From Thermobaculum terrenum ATCC BAA-798 (lineage in GTDB: Bacteria; Chloroflexota; Chloroflexia; Thermobaculales; Thermobaculaceae): a stretch of 64,000 bases of DNA. Position numbers and translations under genes: made by a program. The first letter of the stretch is position 1. Each line of letters begins with the position of its first letter. Shown piece by piece: positions 1-7,982 of the stretch. The stretch lies in contig NC_013526.1 of assembly GCF_000025005.1 (NCBI RefSeq), positions 310,001-374,000 on the forward strand, written 5' to 3'. The notes below the pieces were generated by a model, which saw nothing but the letters and a program-made list of their open reading frames with translations, had not been told where the DNA came from and did no database searches.

Positions 1-873
1 GAGCAGCCACGGCAGGCGGATCATCGCCACCTGGGCGGGGGTGCGCCTCTCCATGGCCTCGGCGTCGGTCCCGGCCATCTTCAGGTAGTCCTCGCTGAAC
101 TCCTGCTCCAGGATGTCCGCCGCATCGTCCACCGTGATGATGCCCAGGAGCCGGTCGTCGTCGTCCACCACTGGGATGGCCAGCAGGTTGTACTCGCCCA
201 GCAGCCTCGCCGCCGTCTCCTGGTCCTCGGAGGCCCTGACCTTTATGGGCTCAAGGATCATGATCTCCCCCACCGACCTGCCCGGGGGCGATACCACCAG
301 GTCGCGCAGATTGAGCACCCCTATCAGGCGGTCGTGGTCGTCCACCACGTAGACGTAGTAGATCGTTTCGGCCTCGGAGGCCACCTTGCGGAGGGCCACC
401 AGCGCCTCGTCGACCGTGAGGTCGGGGGATATGGCGACGAATTCGGGGGTCATCCTTCCGCCCGCGGTGTCCGGGGGGTAAGCGAGCAGGTCGCGGATGT
501 CGTCGGCCTCCGCCGGCTGCATCTCCACGAGGATGGCCTCGGCCTCCTGGGGGTCGAGCTCCCCCGCGATGTCGGTGGCGTTATCTGGGGCCATCTCCTC
601 GAGGACGTCGGCGGCGCGGGCGTAGGAGAGCTTGCGGACGATGTGGGCGGCGGTGGCCGCGTCCATCTTCTCCAGCAGCTGGGCTATCTCCTCGTCGCTG
701 ATGAGCTGCAGCAGCTGCGCCAGCTCCTCCGAGGGCAGCTCCTCCAGCAGCTGCGCCACCTCCTCCGGAGGCAGCTGCGCGAGGACGACGTGGGTGTGCT
801 CGCGATCGCGCGCAGCTATCGCGTCGTGCAGGTGGGCACGCAGTGCCTGTACATCAAAAAGCTGGGCCTCCAT
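1..873 (-). CDS. mgtE: MgtE-family magnesium channel, N-terminal part (runs off window)
   Basis: Only the first 291 codons lie in the window; the transmembrane pore domain would follow past base 1. The translation shows the acidic helical-repeat MgtE_N domain (about residues 15-130, rich in repeated LPxEE and QLL motifs), two CBS domains (about 135-260) and the connecting helix with GTDAEAMERRTP, a typical MgtE linker. In this family the cytosolic domain binds Mg2+ and gates the inner-membrane channel. The ATG at 871-873 follows a good ribosome site (GGAGGTGAGAG). The gene sits behind a structured leader with an intrinsic terminator, suggesting control by premature termination. Family assignment is firm; ion preference is from family knowledge. 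Confidence 0.93.
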   Translation of the reverse strand, partial: MEAQLFDVQALRAHLHDAIAARDREHTHVVLAQLPPEEVAQLLEELPSEELAQLLQLISDEEIAQLLEKMDAATAAHIVRKLSYARAADVLEEMAPDNATDIAGELDPQEAEAILVEMQPAEADDIRDLLAYPPDTAGGRMTPEFVAISPDLTVDEALVALRKVASEAETIYYVYVVDDHDRLIGVLNLRDLVVSPPGRSVGEIMILEPIKVRASEDQETAARLLGEYNLLAIPVVDDDDRLLGIITVDDAADILEQEFSEDYLKMAGTDAEAMERRTPAQVAMIRLPWLL

Positions 874-909
874 CTCTCACCTCCATGGGCGTTATTCTCT
901 TGTGGCACC

Positions 910-938
910 AAAAAGCCCCGCGCCACACGACGCGGGGC
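910..938 (-). terminator. Intrinsic terminator in the mgtE leader
   Basis: On the minus strand GCCCCGCG, an 8-nt loop and CGCGGGGC are followed by five U residues. It lies about 40 bases before the mgtE ATG, so it would act as an attenuator rather than as the end of the upstream gene. Confidence 0.85.
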
Positions 939-1061
939 CGGTCAACGCCTGCAAGGTGAGAGACTCAGCTACAGGTTAGGGCCCGAGCGCGCCGTGTGGT
1001 AGGGCCGCTTAGTACGGGGACTACTGTCCGAATCAGACATGAAGCTTAGCACCTCCACACG
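910..1061 (-). promoter_or_regulatory. Structured mgtE leader, candidate metal-sensing riboswitch
   Basis: Read on the minus strand, a 69-nt module is closed by CGTGTGG (1055-1061) pairing with CCACACG (993-999). Inside are a small hairpin TGTC/GACA (1025-1039) and two similar motifs, GTGCTAAGC and GTACTAAGC. The strand 988-999 (CCACACGGCGCG) can instead pair over 12 positions, with one G-U, with 923-934 (CGCGTCGTGTGG), which is the 5' arm plus loop of the terminator. The two pairings exclude each other, the usual logic of a transcriptional riboswitch. I could not match the sequence to the M-box or another class I know, so ligand and class are open. Confidence 0.6.
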
Positions 1062-1082
1062 TGCGTGAGATTAGTCCAACAA

Positions 1083-1091
1083 ATACTAGCA
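1083..1091 (-). promoter_or_regulatory. Extended -10 promoter candidate for mgtE leader
   Basis: The minus strand reads TGCTAGTAT, an extended -10 element, about 20 bases before the start of the paired leader module. There is no convincing -35 box, as is common with extended -10 promoters. It would give a leader of about 200 nt. Confidence 0.45.
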
Positions 1092-1121
1092 CATTCCATC
1101 CGCCCATGCCAGGGGGGGCCG

Positions 1122-2273
1122 TCAGGGCGTGCCCAGCGCGCTGCCCCTGCCGGTGACCAGGTCATAGCCCACGAGGCAGGGGAACCCGTTGTTGCCGCTC
1201 GTGATGTCGCGGAACTGGCTGGAGGGCTCGGAGTACACGTGGGCGGAGTCCACCACGGTGCCGCCGTCCGCGGAGATCGCTGCCCACATCGGCGTCGATG
1301 CGCTCGTGCCACCCACCGTGAACCACCCCGACTGCCCCTGGTACCGGGTGCTGTCGTACACGGAGACTCCTGAGGCTGGATCGGCATCGAGCGCGACGTC
1401 CGGCGTGGCCCTCTGGCCGCGGCAGTTCACCTGGGGGTACTCCCCGAAGCTGCGCTGCGCCGAGGTCGCGGCCTCGTACTGGCTGCAGCCGCCACCGCTG
1501 CCCGACCAGCCGGTCTCCCCCAGGAAGTTGCCGCTGCTGTCGAAGTGCAGGCTGGTGCCGCCCACGGAGATCACGTTCGGGGAGGATGATGGGTACTCGG
1601 CGGGGGCCCCGTTGTCGCCGGAGGACACGAAGAAGCTGACTCCGGGCTGCGAGAAGTGGTAGTCGTAGGCGCTCTCCCCGCTGAACTCGCTGCCTCCCCA
1701 GGAGTTGGATACGTACTGGGCGTGGGCCTTGGCGTAGTCCTCGGCTGCCAAGAGGTCCGCAAAGCGGTTGGAGTTGGCCTCCACCAGCAGGATCCTGGCG
1801 CCGGGAGCTAGGGCGTGAGCCCACTGGATGTCGAGCGAGATCTCCAAAGCCCAGCCGGCGTTCTTCCTGGGGTAGTGGGTGCCGCCGGTCTGATCCACCT
1901 TCTTGAAGCAGCCGTTGGCGGTGGTGCATGGCGGTAGACCGTACTGCGAGCTGAACACGTTCAGGTCCTGCTCTGCGGTGGGGTCGTCGTAGGCGTCGAC
2001 TATCGCGATAGTCTTGCCTGCGCCCGCGGTTGGGCTGGTGGGAAAGTTGTAGACCGATTTGATGACCGATGGGGACAGTCCTGTAGGGCTGTTGGTGGCG
2101 TACCTGCCAGGTCGCTTGTTGTTCCATGCCCTGTAGGCTCTGCCGTTGGCGTGGTTGACGACCATGACGTAGGGGTGTGCCCATCCTAAGGGCTGTGCTG
2201 CCCCGGCCCTCGAGAAGGCCAAGAGGGATATCGCGGCCGCACACAGGACGCGGAGAAAACCTCGGACACGCAT
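1122..2273 (-). CDS. Secreted S53 (sedolisin-type) serine peptidase
   Basis: 383 aa. A signal peptide covers about residues 1-26 (basic start, hydrophobic core, AGAA cleavage region). The sedolisin catalytic set is visible: Glu144 and Asp148 in EISLD, the oxyanion Asp220 in SSGDNG, and the nucleophile Ser324 in GGTSAST. The C-terminal DIT...GYDLVTGRGS segment resembles the family Ca2+ site. Sedolisins are subtilisin-fold endopeptidases usually active at acid pH. Most carry a prodomain of roughly 180 residues; here only about 40 residues separate the signal from the start of the catalytic fold, so the prodomain appears to be missing. The ATG at 2271-2273 is chosen because AGGAGG lies 8 bases upstream; the ATG at 2278-2280 is too close to it. 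Confidence 0.88.
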   Translation of the reverse strand: MRVRGFLRVLCAAAISLLAFSRAGAAQPLGWAHPYVMVVNHANGRAYRAWNNKRPGRYATNSPTGLSPSVIKSVYNFPTSPTAGAGKTIAIVDAYDDPTAEQDLNVFSSQYGLPPCTTANGCFKKVDQTGGTHYPRKNAGWALEISLDIQWAHALAPGARILLVEANSNRFADLLAAEDYAKAHAQYVSNSWGGSEFSGESAYDYHFSQPGVSFFVSSGDNGAPAEYPSSSPNVISVGGTSLHFDSSGNFLGETGWSGSGGGCSQYEAATSAQRSFGEYPQVNCRGQRATPDVALDADPASGVSVYDSTRYQGQSGWFTVGGTSASTPMWAAISADGGTVVDSAHVYSEPSSQFRDITSGNNGFPCLVGYDLVTGRGSALGTP

Positions 2274-2359
2274 GCTCCATACCTCCTATAAATATCCTGC
2301 TCTCCGTGCTCCCGGAAGCTGCCTAAGGATAGGGCATGCGCGCCCAAAGGTCAACACCT

Positions 2360-2974
2360 CTAAGCCTTTTCGCCCCACCCGAGCCACTGCGTGAGCTCGG
2401 CGGCGGATCGGCGGGGAGGGTCCGGCGGGGTGATCGCTGCGTACCCCAGATAGATGAACCCTATGATGTGGGCGCTCGTGTCCAGGCCTAGGAAGGCCTT
2501 CACCTCGTCGGCGTAGGCGGCGTCTCCCGTGCGCCACATGGCGGCCAGCCCCAACGCGTGCGCGGCCAGCAACATGTTCTGCACGGCCGCCGCCCCGGCC
2601 TCCACTTCCTCTATCTCCAGCGCCCGAGGGTCGTCGCTGGGCTGCACCGCCACGGCTATGATCACGGGGGCCCGCAGCGGCTTGGCGCGCACCCTGTCGA
2701 GCGCGGCCTGCGGGGAGTCGGGATGCGCTCGGCTCTCGGCCGCGGCCATGGCCTCTCCGAGCCTCTCCCGGGCGCTGCCCGCGATGACGAAGAACCGCCA
2801 GGGTTGTGTGAGGTGGTGGTTGGGGGCGGTGACCGCGGCCTCCAGCACCTGCTCGATGAGCTCCCTCGGGGGCGGGTCCTGCGCGACCTTGCCCACGCTG
2901 CGCCTGCTCCTGATGAGCTCCAGCAGCCTCTGCGCCTCGGGCTTTGGCGCCCGCCTCTCCAGCTCCACGGCCAT
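2360..2974 (-). CDS. Nitroreductase-family FMN oxidoreductase
   Basis: About 204 aa. It has the single-domain nitroreductase fold signature: RRSVGKVAQDPPPRELIEQVLEAAVTAPNHHLTQPWRF near the N-terminus (FMN phosphate and dimer contacts) and a C-terminal AAxNMLLAAHALGLAAMWRTG region, as in YdjA-like members. The family reduces nitro groups, quinones or related acceptors with NAD(P)H; the substrate cannot be told. I start at the ATG ending at 2974 because GGAGGT sits 4 bases before it, whereas the ATG at 2986 has no ribosome site and contains that GGAGGT in its own second and third codons. Nested inverted repeats lie just upstream (2999-3047). Confidence 0.85.
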   Translation of the reverse strand: MAVELERRAPKPEAQRLLELIRSRRSVGKVAQDPPPRELIEQVLEAAVTAPNHHLTQPWRFFVIAGSARERLGEAMAAAESRAHPDSPQAALDRVRAKPLRAPVIIAVAVQPSDDPRALEIEEVEAGAAAVQNMLLAAHALGLAAMWRTGDAAYADEVKAFLGLDTSAHIIGFIYLGYAAITPPDPPRRSAAELTQWLGWGEKA

Positions 2975-2998
2975 ACCGACCTCCATTTATTTAGTATT

Positions 2999-3047
2999 GC
3001 CTAAATATTAGACTAAGTAAATTCTAATACTGTTTATAAGTTTAGGC
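2999..3047. promoter_or_regulatory. Nested inverted repeats upstream of the nitroreductase gene
   Basis: Outer arms GCCTAAA (2999-3005) and TTTAGGC (3041-3047) enclose inner arms TATTAGA (3006-3012) and TCTAATA (3023-3029), all exact. The stretch is very A+T rich against GC-rich neighbours and lies 25-73 bases before the nitroreductase start. An operator for a dimeric repressor is likely; the regulator is unknown. Confidence 0.5.
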
Positions 3048-3058
3048 AAGGAAAGGGC

Positions 3059-4078
3059 TCATCGGCGCTCGGGAGATAGCAGGCGCTGGACGCCGTTGGC
3101 GAGGGCCGTCGCTGCCAGCGAGATCGCTATCAAGATGGCTGTGGGCATGAGGATGAATATGGGCGCGGCCACGGTGGAGGGGAACTCCTGGAAGATCATG
3201 TGCCCCAGGGTGATGGATGGGGGCCTGCGCCCTATGCCGACCGCGCCCAGCAGGCCGTCTATGATGAGGATCGTCGGGAGCTGGGCGCTGGCCACCACGA
3301 GCGCGGGCCCCAGCACGAACGGCAGCACGTGACGGAGGATGAGCCTGCGGCTCGGCACGCCCAGCGCCCGAGCCGCCTCCACCCACTCGCTTCCGCTGGT
3401 GGCGATGACCTGTACCCTGACCAGGCGCGCGACGGACGCCCAACCCACGCAGGCCAGGGACAGCGCTACCACCGGTATCGCCTCCATGTATAGCCCAAGG
3501 TCCGCCAGCAGCCTCCCCATCCACTCCGACACCACGGCCGCGAACAACGCGCAGGCCAGGAAGGACGGGATCGACTCGGCGGTGTCGGCCAGCCACAGCA
3601 CGAGGTTCTCCAGCTTCCCCCGCCGCCATCCTGCCAGGACTCCCAGTGCCACACCCATGGCCCAGATCAGGAGCACCGCGAGCAGGCCTATGGCCAGGCT
3701 GTACCTGGTGCCGTAGACCAGCAGGCTCAACATGTCACGCCGCTCGCTGTCGGTGCCCAGCGGGAAGCGGGGATCGTACGGGGTGGGCGGCGGGTTATCG
3801 ATGCTTACCCGCTGGAGGTCCACCTCGTCCGGTGCGGCCCAGAAAGGCGGGGCGTGCACCGGCGCCAGCAGATTGAGGAAGTACACGCGGTCGCTCGTGC
3901 GGGGCGGGTCGTAGGGCGCGATCCTGGGGGCCAGCGCGCCCACCGCTCCCAGGGCCAACAGGATGACCAGGCCGATCAGGAATGACGGGTCTCTGAGGGC
4001 CTGCAGGTACCATCTCCGCCTCGAGGTCGAGGGCAGGGACTGCTGCTCGAGGGCCTCCAGGGTCGAGCTGCCAGCCAA
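3059..4078 (-). CDS. OppC/DppC-type ABC transporter permease
   Basis: 339 aa. The N-terminal tail leads to a first membrane span (about 33-52, SFLIGLVILLALGAVGALAPRIAPYDPP, the usual OppC start), then a long periplasmic loop and a five-span permease core. The EAA coupling loop reads EWVEAARALGVPSRRLILRHVLPFVLGP. The family imports peptides, nickel or sugars together with an OppB partner, two ATPases and a binding protein. The start is a TTG with GGAGG 7 bases upstream. The OppB-type gene lies 3 bases upstream, so they are co-translated. No ATPase or binding protein gene is adjacent, so substrate cannot be inferred. Confidence 0.88.
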   Translation of the reverse strand: MAGSSTLEALEQQSLPSTSRRRWYLQALRDPSFLIGLVILLALGAVGALAPRIAPYDPPRTSDRVYFLNLLAPVHAPPFWAAPDEVDLQRVSIDNPPPTPYDPRFPLGTDSERRDMLSLLVYGTRYSLAIGLLAVLLIWAMGVALGVLAGWRRGKLENLVLWLADTAESIPSFLACALFAAVVSEWMGRLLADLGLYMEAIPVVALSLACVGWASVARLVRVQVIATSGSEWVEAARALGVPSRRLILRHVLPFVLGPALVVASAQLPTILIIDGLLGAVGIGRRPPSITLGHMIFQEFPSTVAAPIFILMPTAILIAISLAATALANGVQRLLSPERR

Positions 4079-4081
4079 CGG

Positions 4082-5035
4082 CTAACCTCCAGCTCTCAGT
4101 CTGGGATCGATCAGGCTGGCCACAACCTCCCACAGCAGGTTGGAGCCCAGCACCAGCACTGTGTACAGCGTCACGCCTCCGAGGATGAGGGGAAAGTCCT
4201 GCTGCGCGAAGCCGTCCAGCAACAGCCTGCCGGTACCGTAGATCTCGTAGGCGTACTCCACCGGGAACGATCCGGCGAGCAGCAGGCCAAGCGTCGGGCC
4301 GAGCGCAGCCAGCACGGGCCCCAGGGCGTTCCTCAGCACGTGCCTGCGATAGATCAGGAGCTTGCGCAGCCCCTTGGCACGGGCGGTGCGCACGTAGTCT
4401 CGGTGGAGCTCGTCGGCCACCGAGGCCCGGGTGATCCGCGCGATGTACCCGCCAGCGCTCAGCCCCAGCACCAGGCACGGCAGGAGGTACCCCCTCCAGT
4501 CCGCCCCGGCCATCCCCACCGGGAAGATGCCTATCGTGTAGACGGACAGGGCCAGCAGCAGCGTCATCAACACCGGCGACGGGAAGCTGTAGACGAAGGC
4601 CGAGGTCCACGAGATCGCGAAGTCCACCACGCCTCCGCGTACCGCGGCGTAGATCCCCAGCGGCACCCCAAGCATCACCGCCAGGGCGAAGGAGATCAGC
4701 CCTATCTTGCCCGTGACCGGGAAGCGCTCCAGCAGGACCTGTCGCACCGGCGCCCCCTGCGAGACCGAATCGCCCCAGTCCAGGCGCCCCGTGCCCCACA
4801 GGAAAGCCGCGTATTGCCTGAGAGGAGACCCCTGCAGCTCGTAGGCGGGACCTCCCTGCGAGGGGCCCACCGAGGACACCTGCCCCCTCAGCACCTCGAG
4901 CAGCGAGCTGCCGCTAGCCAGCCTGAAGGTGATCCCCAGCGTGAAGAACGTGAGGGTCACGGTCAACCACAGCGTCAGCACGCCCCACAGCAGCCTCCTG
5001 ATGATGTACCCCAGGAGGGCTCCACCTCCGGCCAT
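4082..5035 (-). CDS. OppB/DppB-type ABC transporter permease
   Basis: 317 aa with six predicted membrane spans and an N-terminal IIRRLLWGVLTLWLTVTLTFF start that is standard for OppB. The LDWGDS motif after the first loop and the coupling loop DYVRTARAKGLRKLLIYRRHVLRNALGP are also typical. It would form the heterodimeric channel with the following OppC-type subunit. The ATG at 5033-5035 follows GAGGAGGTGG. First gene of a two-gene unit; the 214 bases upstream to the next gene show only an A+T-rich stretch near 5060-5140 that could hold the promoter. Confidence 0.88.
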   Translation of the reverse strand: MAGGGALLGYIIRRLLWGVLTLWLTVTLTFFTLGITFRLASGSSLLEVLRGQVSSVGPSQGGPAYELQGSPLRQYAAFLWGTGRLDWGDSVSQGAPVRQVLLERFPVTGKIGLISFALAVMLGVPLGIYAAVRGGVVDFAISWTSAFVYSFPSPVLMTLLLALSVYTIGIFPVGMAGADWRGYLLPCLVLGLSAGGYIARITRASVADELHRDYVRTARAKGLRKLLIYRRHVLRNALGPVLAALGPTLGLLLAGSFPVEYAYEIYGTGRLLLDGFAQQDFPLILGGVTLYTVLVLGSNLLWEVVASLIDPRLRAGG

Positions 5036-5249
5036 CCACCACCTCCTCGGATCCCAGATTGATGGGTTAATATATCTTTGTCTCTGGCAAAAATTTCGCT
5101 GATACCATACATTGAGAGTCTATATTCTATACACTTTTCCGCGCCTGGAGTCAAGCGCTGTGGGTCGGGCTTGCCGGACGGCTCAGATATCTGGGCGACT
5201 GGGCCGCGCGCGACGTGAGCCTGCAGAGGGTGAATGCTGCCGCTGCGGT

Positions 5250-6008
5250 CTAGCCCACCAGCACCGCGGCCACGCGCAGGCGCCGGTAGTCCGCTACCCA
5301 GGTGCCGTCCCGGAACAGCTCGGGCCGGAGGAGGTCTTTGATCTCCGCCTTGACCTGGGCGACCTCGCCAGGAGGGAGCCCCAGCAGGAAGGGCTGGGCG
5401 AAGGTTTCCAGCCAGTGGTCCAGCCCCAGGTCACCGTCCGGCAGGGGCGTGGGGCGGTCGAAGTGGCTGGCGTAGACCACCTGGAAGCCGGCTGCCTCCA
5501 GCAATGTGGCGTACTCCCCGAGGGAGGGGTAGTACCATGGGTTGCGCTCGTGGGCGTCCACACCCCTGCGGGCCAACACCACCTCGAGAGCTCGCGAGAT
5601 CGAGTGGACGTTGCCCTTGCCGCCGAACTCCGCCACGAACCTACCCCCGGGGCGCAGCGCCGATCTCACGGACTCCAGCACCTGGCGCGGCTTCCTCATC
5701 CAGTGCAGCGCGGCGTTGGAGAACACGGCATCGAAGCTGCCGTCAGAGCGGTAGTCCTGGACGTCGGCGACCTCGAACCGGATGTGTGGGTACTTGCTCC
5801 GAGCCATCGCGACCATCTCCGGGGAGATGTCTATCCCGACCACCTCGGCGCCGCGCTGGGCTATACGGTGGGCGAGGTCTCCCGTGCCACAGCCCAGGTC
5901 GAGCACTCGCTCGCCGGGGGCCGGGGCGAGCAGCTCGATCAGGTCGGCCCCCATCGCCGAGACGAATCCCAGCTTGTCATCGTACCTCTGGGGTTGCCAG
6001 CGCATCAT
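5250..6008 (-). CDS. Class I SAM-dependent methyltransferase (Tam/UbiE-like)
   Basis: 252 aa. Motif I VLDLGCGTGDLA (about 35-46), the acidic GIDISPEM (about 58-65), VADVQDY (motif II) and FDAVFSNAALHWM (motif III-like) define a Rossmann-fold methyltransferase. The NAALHWM signature is like trans-aconitate methyltransferase and relatives, but substrate cannot be read from it. It stands alone. The start codon has no ribosome site and lies only 5 bases after a -10 box, so the mRNA is probably leaderless (see promoter entry). The in-frame ATGATG gives two possible first codons. Confidence 0.85.
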   Translation of the reverse strand: MMRWQPQRYDDKLGFVSAMGADLIELLAPAPGERVLDLGCGTGDLAHRIAQRGAEVVGIDISPEMVAMARSKYPHIRFEVADVQDYRSDGSFDAVFSNAALHWMRKPRQVLESVRSALRPGGRFVAEFGGKGNVHSISRALEVVLARRGVDAHERNPWYYPSLGEYATLLEAAGFQVVYASHFDRPTPLPDGDLGLDHWLETFAQPFLLGLPPGEVAQVKAEIKDLLRPELFRDGTWVADYRRLRVAAVLVG

Positions 6009-6013
6009 AGCAG

Positions 6014-6043
6014 ATTGTAGGGCCGGAGGGCGGTGATCCGCAA
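6014..6043 (-). promoter_or_regulatory. Promoter giving a probably leaderless mRNA
   Basis: The minus strand shows TTGCGG (6038-6043), an 18-base spacer and TACAAT (6014-6019). The first base of the methyltransferase ATG (6008) is where transcription would start. Confidence 0.6.
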
Positions 6044-6074
6044 CCCCCGGCCCCGCGGAGGGATGTGTGTGAGT

Positions 6075-7982
6075 CTACCTGGTGGCTCGGAGCACCTCGT
6101 GCATGTAGGCGCGCCTGGCGGCGAGGTAGTAGGCCGCCTGCACCAGGAGGAACAGGGCTATCACCGTCAGGGCGTACGGCCAGATGTTCGAACTCAGGGC
6201 GTTGGCGAGCGCCTTCATCGCCACCAAGGTATGGGCGGTGGCTACCAGGAACGGCACGAAGAACATCACCAGCAGCTGGCGCCCTATCACGGCTCCCATC
6301 TCGCGGGCCGAGACGCCCAGCTTCCGCAGGGTGGCGTACATCGACCGATCGTCCTGCAGCTCGGTGAACATCCGGAAGTAGATCGCGCTGCCCGCAGCTA
6401 TGAAGAACAGCACGCACACGAACACCCCTATGAACAGCGTCAACGAGAACAGCTGCAGCACCGAGTAGTAGGCGTCGATACGGGAGGACAGCCTGATGTG
6501 CTCGCGGGAGAACAGCTCGAGCTGCAGGTCCTCCGACAGCTGCCTGTGGGCCCGCCAGTTGGCCAGCTCCAGCCCGTAGGTGGTGTACACCGAGTCGCGG
6601 GCGAGGCCGTGCCTCAGCCACTGGTACTCGGCATCATCCATCACCAGCCACCCGAGCGAGTAGCCCGTGAGGGCGCTGGGAGCCCGCGCCACGTTCCCCA
6701 CCACCTTGTACGCCAGCAATCGCTTGCCCTCCTGGGCCTCCAGCTGGATCGTCTCTCCCTCGGGCATCCTCCAGAAGGGCACGTCGGCGTACTCCTCGGG
6801 ATAGACGTTGAGGAGCTCGCGGTGGCCGAGCGAGACCCTCTCCTCGCTGGGCGCCAGGGCGTTGTACGCCGACTCGGGGATCACCAGCATGCCATATCTG
6901 CCGTGCACCTGCATGACCAGGCCCTGCAGCTTCATCCTGTCGGTGATCTTGCCGCCGTGGGCCGTGATGAACCGCTCCACCCGCTGCTCGAACTGGTCGC
7001 CTTCCCCTGGCACGGTCCAGCTGAAGGTCTGGGGGTAGGAGTCGGCTATCCTGTCCTTCATGTCCTGCAGGAAGGTGTACAGCGTGCACGACACGGTCAG
7101 CGCGACCATGCTCAGCATGGTCACCATGAACAGCATGCGCGCGTTGTCCTTGAGCTTGTAGCCCAGCTGCGAGACCACCAACATGTTCGTGCCCCTGAGG
7201 TAGCCGCGGCTGCCGCGCAGCCTCCTGACCAGCGAGACGCTCGCCTGGGTGAACAGGAAGTAGGTGCCCACGATCACGAGCAGCGTGACCGGCAGGAAGC
7301 GGAGCGTCACCTGGGCCTTGCTGGTGGTGTAGGACAGGTAGTAGGCCGCGCCCAGGGTGACGGCCGCCAGCGCGCTCAACCAGATGGAGGCCGCAGGCGG
7401 GGTCTTGGGCTTGCGCTGCTCCCTGATCTGCTCGACGATCGACTTCGAGCTGAAGCTGAGCATGCTGATCGCGGCGGTCACGAGGAACAGCCCCATGAAC
7501 AGCCCGAACGTGAGCTCCACGGCGCGCCAGACGATCATGAACCTGAGGGGGCTGTCGATGTAGAGCATGCGCGAGAGCGCCAGCAGGAACAGCTTGGAGA
7601 ACACGATCCCCAGCGATATGCCCAGCACGTTGGAGATGAGCGCTATGACGAAGGTCTCGATGAGCACCATCCGCCTGATCTGGCCCGCTGTCATGCCGAA
7701 GAGGGCCAGCAGGCCGAACTCCCGGCTGCGGGACCGCAGGAAGGCCGACAGCGAGTAGAGCGTGAAGAAGAAGGTGAACACCAGGATGATGATCTCGCAC
7801 GCCACCACGCCCTGCACGACCGCTCGGGCGTAACGCATGCGGCTGGTGTCCATGTCGGGGTGGTTGGTGAGCGTGGCGTACAGGAAGAAGATCATCACGG
7901 AGAAGGTGCTGCTGAGCAGGAAGGCGGTGTAGCGCCTCCAGTTGCCGCGGATGTTACTTGTAGCTAAGTGGTGAAACCTCAT
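6075..7982 (-). CDS. BceB-type ABC transporter permease (peptide antibiotic resistance)
   Basis: 635 aa. The FtsX-like start (HLATSNIRGNWRRYTAFLLSSTFSVMIFFLYATL) and a large extracytoplasmic domain (about 310-500) between groups of membrane spans are the BceB plan of ten spans with a sensing domain. BceAB transporters protect against bacitracin, lantibiotics and similar cell-wall peptides and also signal to a BceS kinase. The gene start lies inside the end of the ATPase gene (29-base overlap), and the BceRS-like genes are directly upstream. A more exact ligand cannot be read from sequence. Confidence 0.88.
   Translation of the reverse strand: MRFHHLATSNIRGNWRRYTAFLLSSTFSVMIFFLYATLTNHPDMDTSRMRYARAVVQGVVACEIIILVFTFFFTLYSLSAFLRSRSREFGLLALFGMTAGQIRRMVLIETFVIALISNVLGISLGIVFSKLFLLALSRMLYIDSPLRFMIVWRAVELTFGLFMGLFLVTAAISMLSFSSKSIVEQIREQRKPKTPPAASIWLSALAAVTLGAAYYLSYTTSKAQVTLRFLPVTLLVIVGTYFLFTQASVSLVRRLRGSRGYLRGTNMLVVSQLGYKLKDNARMLFMVTMLSMVALTVSCTLYTFLQDMKDRIADSYPQTFSWTVPGEGDQFEQRVERFITAHGGKITDRMKLQGLVMQVHGRYGMLVIPESAYNALAPSEERVSLGHRELLNVYPEEYADVPFWRMPEGETIQLEAQEGKRLLAYKVVGNVARAPSALTGYSLGWLVMDDAEYQWLRHGLARDSVYTTYGLELANWRAHRQLSEDLQLELFSREHIRLSSRIDAYYSVLQLFSLTLFIGVFVCVLFFIAAGSAIYFRMFTELQDDRSMYATLRKLGVSAREMGAVIGRQLLVMFFVPFLVATAHTLVAMKALANALSSNIWPYALTVIALFLLVQAAYYLAARRAYMHEVLRATR

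Noticed and set aside
874-1075. Calling the mgtE leader an M-box riboswitch
   Set aside because: The logic fits, but I could not align the conserved M-box core, so the class is left open.
6033-7967. Long open frame (about 644 codons) on the plus strand opposite the BceB-type gene
   Set aside because: His/Gln/Gly-rich low-complexity translation with no domain, produced by codon bias of the real gene on the minus strand, which has a clear family and ribosome site.
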